Source: WHTX01 sp038255145
GTDB taxonomy: Bacteria; Actinomycetota; Acidimicrobiia; Acidimicrobiales; CAIXPF01
Assembly (NCBI GenBank): GCA_038255145.1
Contig: JBBSLP010000035.1
Location: forward strand, 1 to 59,271
Direction: 5' to 3'
Length of the DNA: 59,271 nucleotides
Below are positions 57,139-59,271 of this stretch, piece after piece. The notes under the pieces were generated by a model. That model worked only from the letters and a program-made list of their open reading frames with translations. It did no database searches and was not told the DNA's origin. The translations under genes were made by a program, and so were the position numbers. How positions within the stretch are numbered: position 1 is the first letter of the stretch; every line of letters begins with the position of its first letter.

Positions 57139-57175
57139 GCGGGCCTGGAGCCTCCCCCGGGCCCGGGACGACCGT

Positions 57176-58471
57176 TCAGGAGCGGGTCAGGATGGCCCGC
57201 GCCGCTCCCACCAGGTACAGCGAGCCGGCGATGAAGATCAGATCGGTCTCGTGGGCCCCGTCGAGGGCCCGCTGCAGGCCCACCTCGATGGAGGGCGCCG
57301 CTTCGGCGTTCACCCCGGCGGCCCGGGCGATGGACGCCAGCTCGTCCGCGGGCATGGCCCGGGGCGACATGGGGGTGCAGCAGATGACCCGATCGAAGGT
57401 GGCGGCGTCGAAGCCATCGAGCATGGCCCGGGGGTCGCGGCCGGTGAGGGCCCCCACCACCAGGGTGCGCCGGCCGTCGACGGTGAACTCCTCGGCCAGC
57501 ACGGCACCGGCGGCGGCGGCACCGTCGGGGTTGTGGGCCCCGTCGATGAGCACCAGGGGGTGGCGGCGCAGCACCTCGAAGCGGCCCGGCACCTTGACCT
57601 CGAGGAAGGCCTCGGTGGCCACCTCCTCCTCCACGGCGCGGCCGAAGAAGGCCTCGACGGCGGCCAGGGCCACGGCGGCGTTGTCGCCCTGGTGGCTGCC
57701 GTGGAGGGGCAGGAAGATCTCGGGCAGGATGTGCAGCGGGGTGCGCAGGGTGACCAGGCGGCCGCCCACGGCCAACAGGTTGCTGTCGCAGTCGAAGTCG
57801 GGGCCTCGGCGCCACACCTCGGCCGGCCCTTCGGCCAGGAAGGCATCCTGCAGCCGGGGCTCGGTCTCGCCCAGGATCAGGTGGCTCTTGGGGGTGATGA
57901 TGCCGGCCTTCTCCGTGGCCACCTTGAGCCGCCAGTCGCCCTGCAGGTCGGTGTGGTCCTGACCGACGTTGGTCACCACCGCGACCTCGGCGTCGACCAC
58001 GTTGGTGGCGTCGAAGCGGCCCAGGAGGCCCACCTCGATGACGGCCACGTCCACGGCCACGTCGGCGAAGAAGTGCAGGGCGGCGGCGGTCAGCGCTTCG
58101 AAGTGGGAGGGGGCCGCCTCGAGCAGGTCCTCGACGTTGGCCACGGCGCCGACGGACTCGGCGAAGTCCTCCTCGGAGATCTCCTCGTCGCTCCAACGGA
58201 TGCGCTCGGTGTAGCGCTCGAGGTGGGGGCTCGTGTACGTGCCCACGGCCAAGCCGTGGGCCATGAGCAACCGGGTGATGATCCGGGCGGTGGAGCCCTT
58301 GCCGTTCGTCCCCGTGATGTGGATGACGGGGAAGTTCAGTTGGGGGTCACCGAGGGTGGCCACCAGCTGGCGCATGGGCTGGAGGGAAAGGCCCTCGATG
58401 CGCCCGGCGCGGGCGATGGCCTCGTAGTTGATGTGACGGTCGAGCCAAGCGAGCGCGGCCGTGTAGTCCAT
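57176..58471 (-). CDS. folC: Bifunctional folylpolyglutamate synthase/dihydrofolate synthase
   Basis: This 431-residue Mur-ligase-type enzyme adds glutamate to dihydropteroate and to folates. The P-loop HITGTNGKGSTARII is at 51-65. LAVGTYTSPHLERYTERIRW, VAVIEVGLLGRFDATNVVDA, VTNVGQDHTDLQGDWRLKVA, EKAGIITPK and LVLIDGAHNPDGAAA are the expected motifs. It starts 14 bp after the clpX stop. The order clpX-folC-ndk is common in actinobacteria, often with valS between. Confidence 0.95.
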   Translation of the reverse strand: MDYTAALAWLDRHINYEAIARAGRIEGLSLQPMRQLVATLGDPQLNFPVIHITGTNGKGSTARIITRLLMAHGLAVGTYTSPHLERYTERIRWSDEEISEEDFAESVGAVANVEDLLEAAPSHFEALTAAALHFFADVAVDVAVIEVGLLGRFDATNVVDAEVAVVTNVGQDHTDLQGDWRLKVATEKAGIITPKSHLILGETEPRLQDAFLAEGPAEVWRRGPDFDCDSNLLAVGGRLVTLRTPLHILPEIFLPLHGSHQGDNAAVALAAVEAFFGRAVEEEVATEAFLEVKVPGRFEVLRRHPLVLIDGAHNPDGAAAAGAVLAEEFTVDGRRTLVVGALTGRDPRAMLDGFDAATFDRVICCTPMSPRAMPADELASIARAAGVNAEAAPSIEVGLQRALDGAHETDLIFIAGSLYLVGAARAILTRS

Positions 58472-58485
58472 GGGACCCGTCCCGG

Positions 58486-59271
58486 TCAGGAAGCGGCGCG
58501 GCGGGGTCGGGGCTGGGACCGGGCGGCGTGGGGGCGGCGGACGACGGTCGGGTAGACCTTCTCCCGCACGTGGGCCTCGTCGATCTCGACGCTGACGGCA
58601 TCCTTCTCCGACGGTAGGTCGTACATGACGCCGAGGAGGACCTCTTCGAAGATGGCCCGCAGCCCACGGGCGCCGGTCCCCCGCAGCAGGGCCTGGTCGG
58701 CCACGGCCGCCAGGGCGGCGTCGGTGAAGTTCAGCTCCACCTCGTCGAGCTCGAAGAAGCGCTGGAACTGCTTGACCAGAGCGTTCTTCGGCTCCACCAG
58801 GATCTGGATGAGCGACTCGCGATCCAGGCTCTGCACGGCGCCGATGACGGGGAGACGGCCGACGAACTCGGGGATGAGTCCGTACTTGAGCAGGTCCTCG
58901 GGGAGGATCTGGCCGAACAGCTCGTCGACGGACGAATCCTGGCTACGACGGAGCTTGGCCGAGAACCCGACCGAGTTCCGACCCAGGCGGCCCTCGACGA
59001 TCTGCTCCAGGCCGGCGAAGGCGCCGCCGCAGATGAAGAGGATGTTCGTGGTGTCGATCTGGATGAACTCCTGGTGGGGGTGCTTGCGCCCCCCCTGGGG
59101 TGGCACCGATGCCGTGGTCCCCTCCAGGATCTTCAGCAGCGCCTGCTGGACGCCCTCGCCCGAGACGTCACGGGTGATCGACGGGTTCTCGCTCTTGCGG
59201 GCGATCTTGTCGATCTCGTCGATGTAGATGATCCCGGTCTCGGCCTTCTTGACGTCGTAGTCAGCGGCCTG
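58486..59271 (-). CDS. clpX: ATP-dependent Clp protease ATP-binding subunit ClpX (3-prime part, runs off right edge)
   Basis: The last 261 residues of ClpX are present. The fragment enters just before Walker B (TGIIYIDEIDKIARKSENPS) and continues with VSGEGVQQALLKILEGTTAS, DTTNILFICGGAFAGLE, the pore or IGF-region neighbour EDLLKYGLIPEFVGRLPVIG, and the sensor 2 arginine in LLRGTGARGLRAIFEEVL. ClpX unfolds substrates for ClpP. The zinc-binding N-terminus and Walker A lie beyond the window. The C-terminus ends with a short basic tail. Confidence 0.96.
   Translation of the reverse strand, partial: QAADYDVKKAETGIIYIDEIDKIARKSENPSITRDVSGEGVQQALLKILEGTTASVPPQGGRKHPHQEFIQIDTTNILFICGGAFAGLEQIVEGRLGRNSVGFSAKLRRSQDSSVDELFGQILPEDLLKYGLIPEFVGRLPVIGAVQSLDRESLIQILVEPKNALVKQFQRFFELDEVELNFTDAALAAVADQALLRGTGARGLRAIFEEVLLGVMYDLPSEKDAVSVEIDEAHVREKVYPTVVRRPHAARSQPRPRRAAS

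Noticed and set aside
1..59271. tRNA, rRNA, riboswitches, insertion sequences, prophage or integrase genes
   Set aside because: None could be recognised on either strand by eye; a covariance-model search would be needed to exclude small RNAs.

Overview
The window is about 59 kb of very GC-rich DNA. Coding density is high, GTG starts are common and Rho-independent T-runs are almost absent. It carries class II (plant-type) DAHP synthase, F420-type luciferase-like oxidoreductase and RsfS/LytR_C genes, and the order clpX-folC-ndk-mreBCD-mrdA-rodA-(TIGR03960)-(TIGR03936)-rng-rplU-rpmA. This points to an actinobacterium, most likely an Acidimicrobiia member (Iamia/Ilumatobacter-like). The class is inferred from gene content; no rRNA or tRNA is present to test it. 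Many genes start 4-9 nt downstream of a TANNNT hexamer with no Shine-Dalgarno, so leaderless transcription appears common.

Left part (1-12.6 kb): small accessory genes, namely TetR, two GNATs, SMP-30 lactonase, SDR, a lipoprotein, a protealysin-like M4 peptidase with its emfourin inhibitor, a GT2, an FMN reductase, an enoyl-CoA hydratase, DUF2630 and a DksA/TraR zinc-finger protein. Broken genes are frequent here: an ECF sigma factor, a thioesterase, two or three secreted proteins, a DUF2269-like protein, a TIGR03617 F420 oxidoreductase and a DUF1345 protein. Several keep their 5-prime and 3-prime ends but have lost the middle. An 18-bp tandem repeat (4 copies) sits on the stop codon of a GNAT gene.

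Middle part (13-28 kb): a 1206-aa membrane PAS-PAS-GGDEF-EAL protein is divergent from an unusual 1107-aa fusion of fatty acyl-AMP ligase, acyl carrier protein and alpha-oxoamine synthase. By domain logic the fusion should load a free fatty acid onto its own carrier and condense it with an amino acid to a long-chain amino-ketone (the first step of sphingolipid-like lipids). Next come a DDAH-like hydrolase divergent from a GntR/FCD regulator with a palindromic operator, and a tight operon of PIG-L deacetylase, NodS-type methyltransferase, GT2 and acyl-CoA dehydrogenase-like protein. After those lie a CMD-family protein, a PRC-barrel protein and two divergent PerM/AI-2E proteins that share one palindromic -10 element; one of these has an internal deletion.

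Right part (28-59 kb): almost all housekeeping and all intact. It holds rsfS, a LytR_C protein, nadD, a group-2-like sigma factor, class II DAHP synthase, a VapBC pair with two operator palindromes, DUF169, histidine phosphatase, a CoxE/MoxR pair, a TerB-CbxX-type AAA ATPase with a coiled-coil membrane protein and PspA, proB-obgE, a dNTPase, rpmA-rplU, RNase E/G, the two linked TIGR03936/TIGR03960 genes, the rod-shape and elongation genes (rodA, mrdA, mreDCB), ndk, folC and the 3-prime part of clpX, which runs off the right edge.
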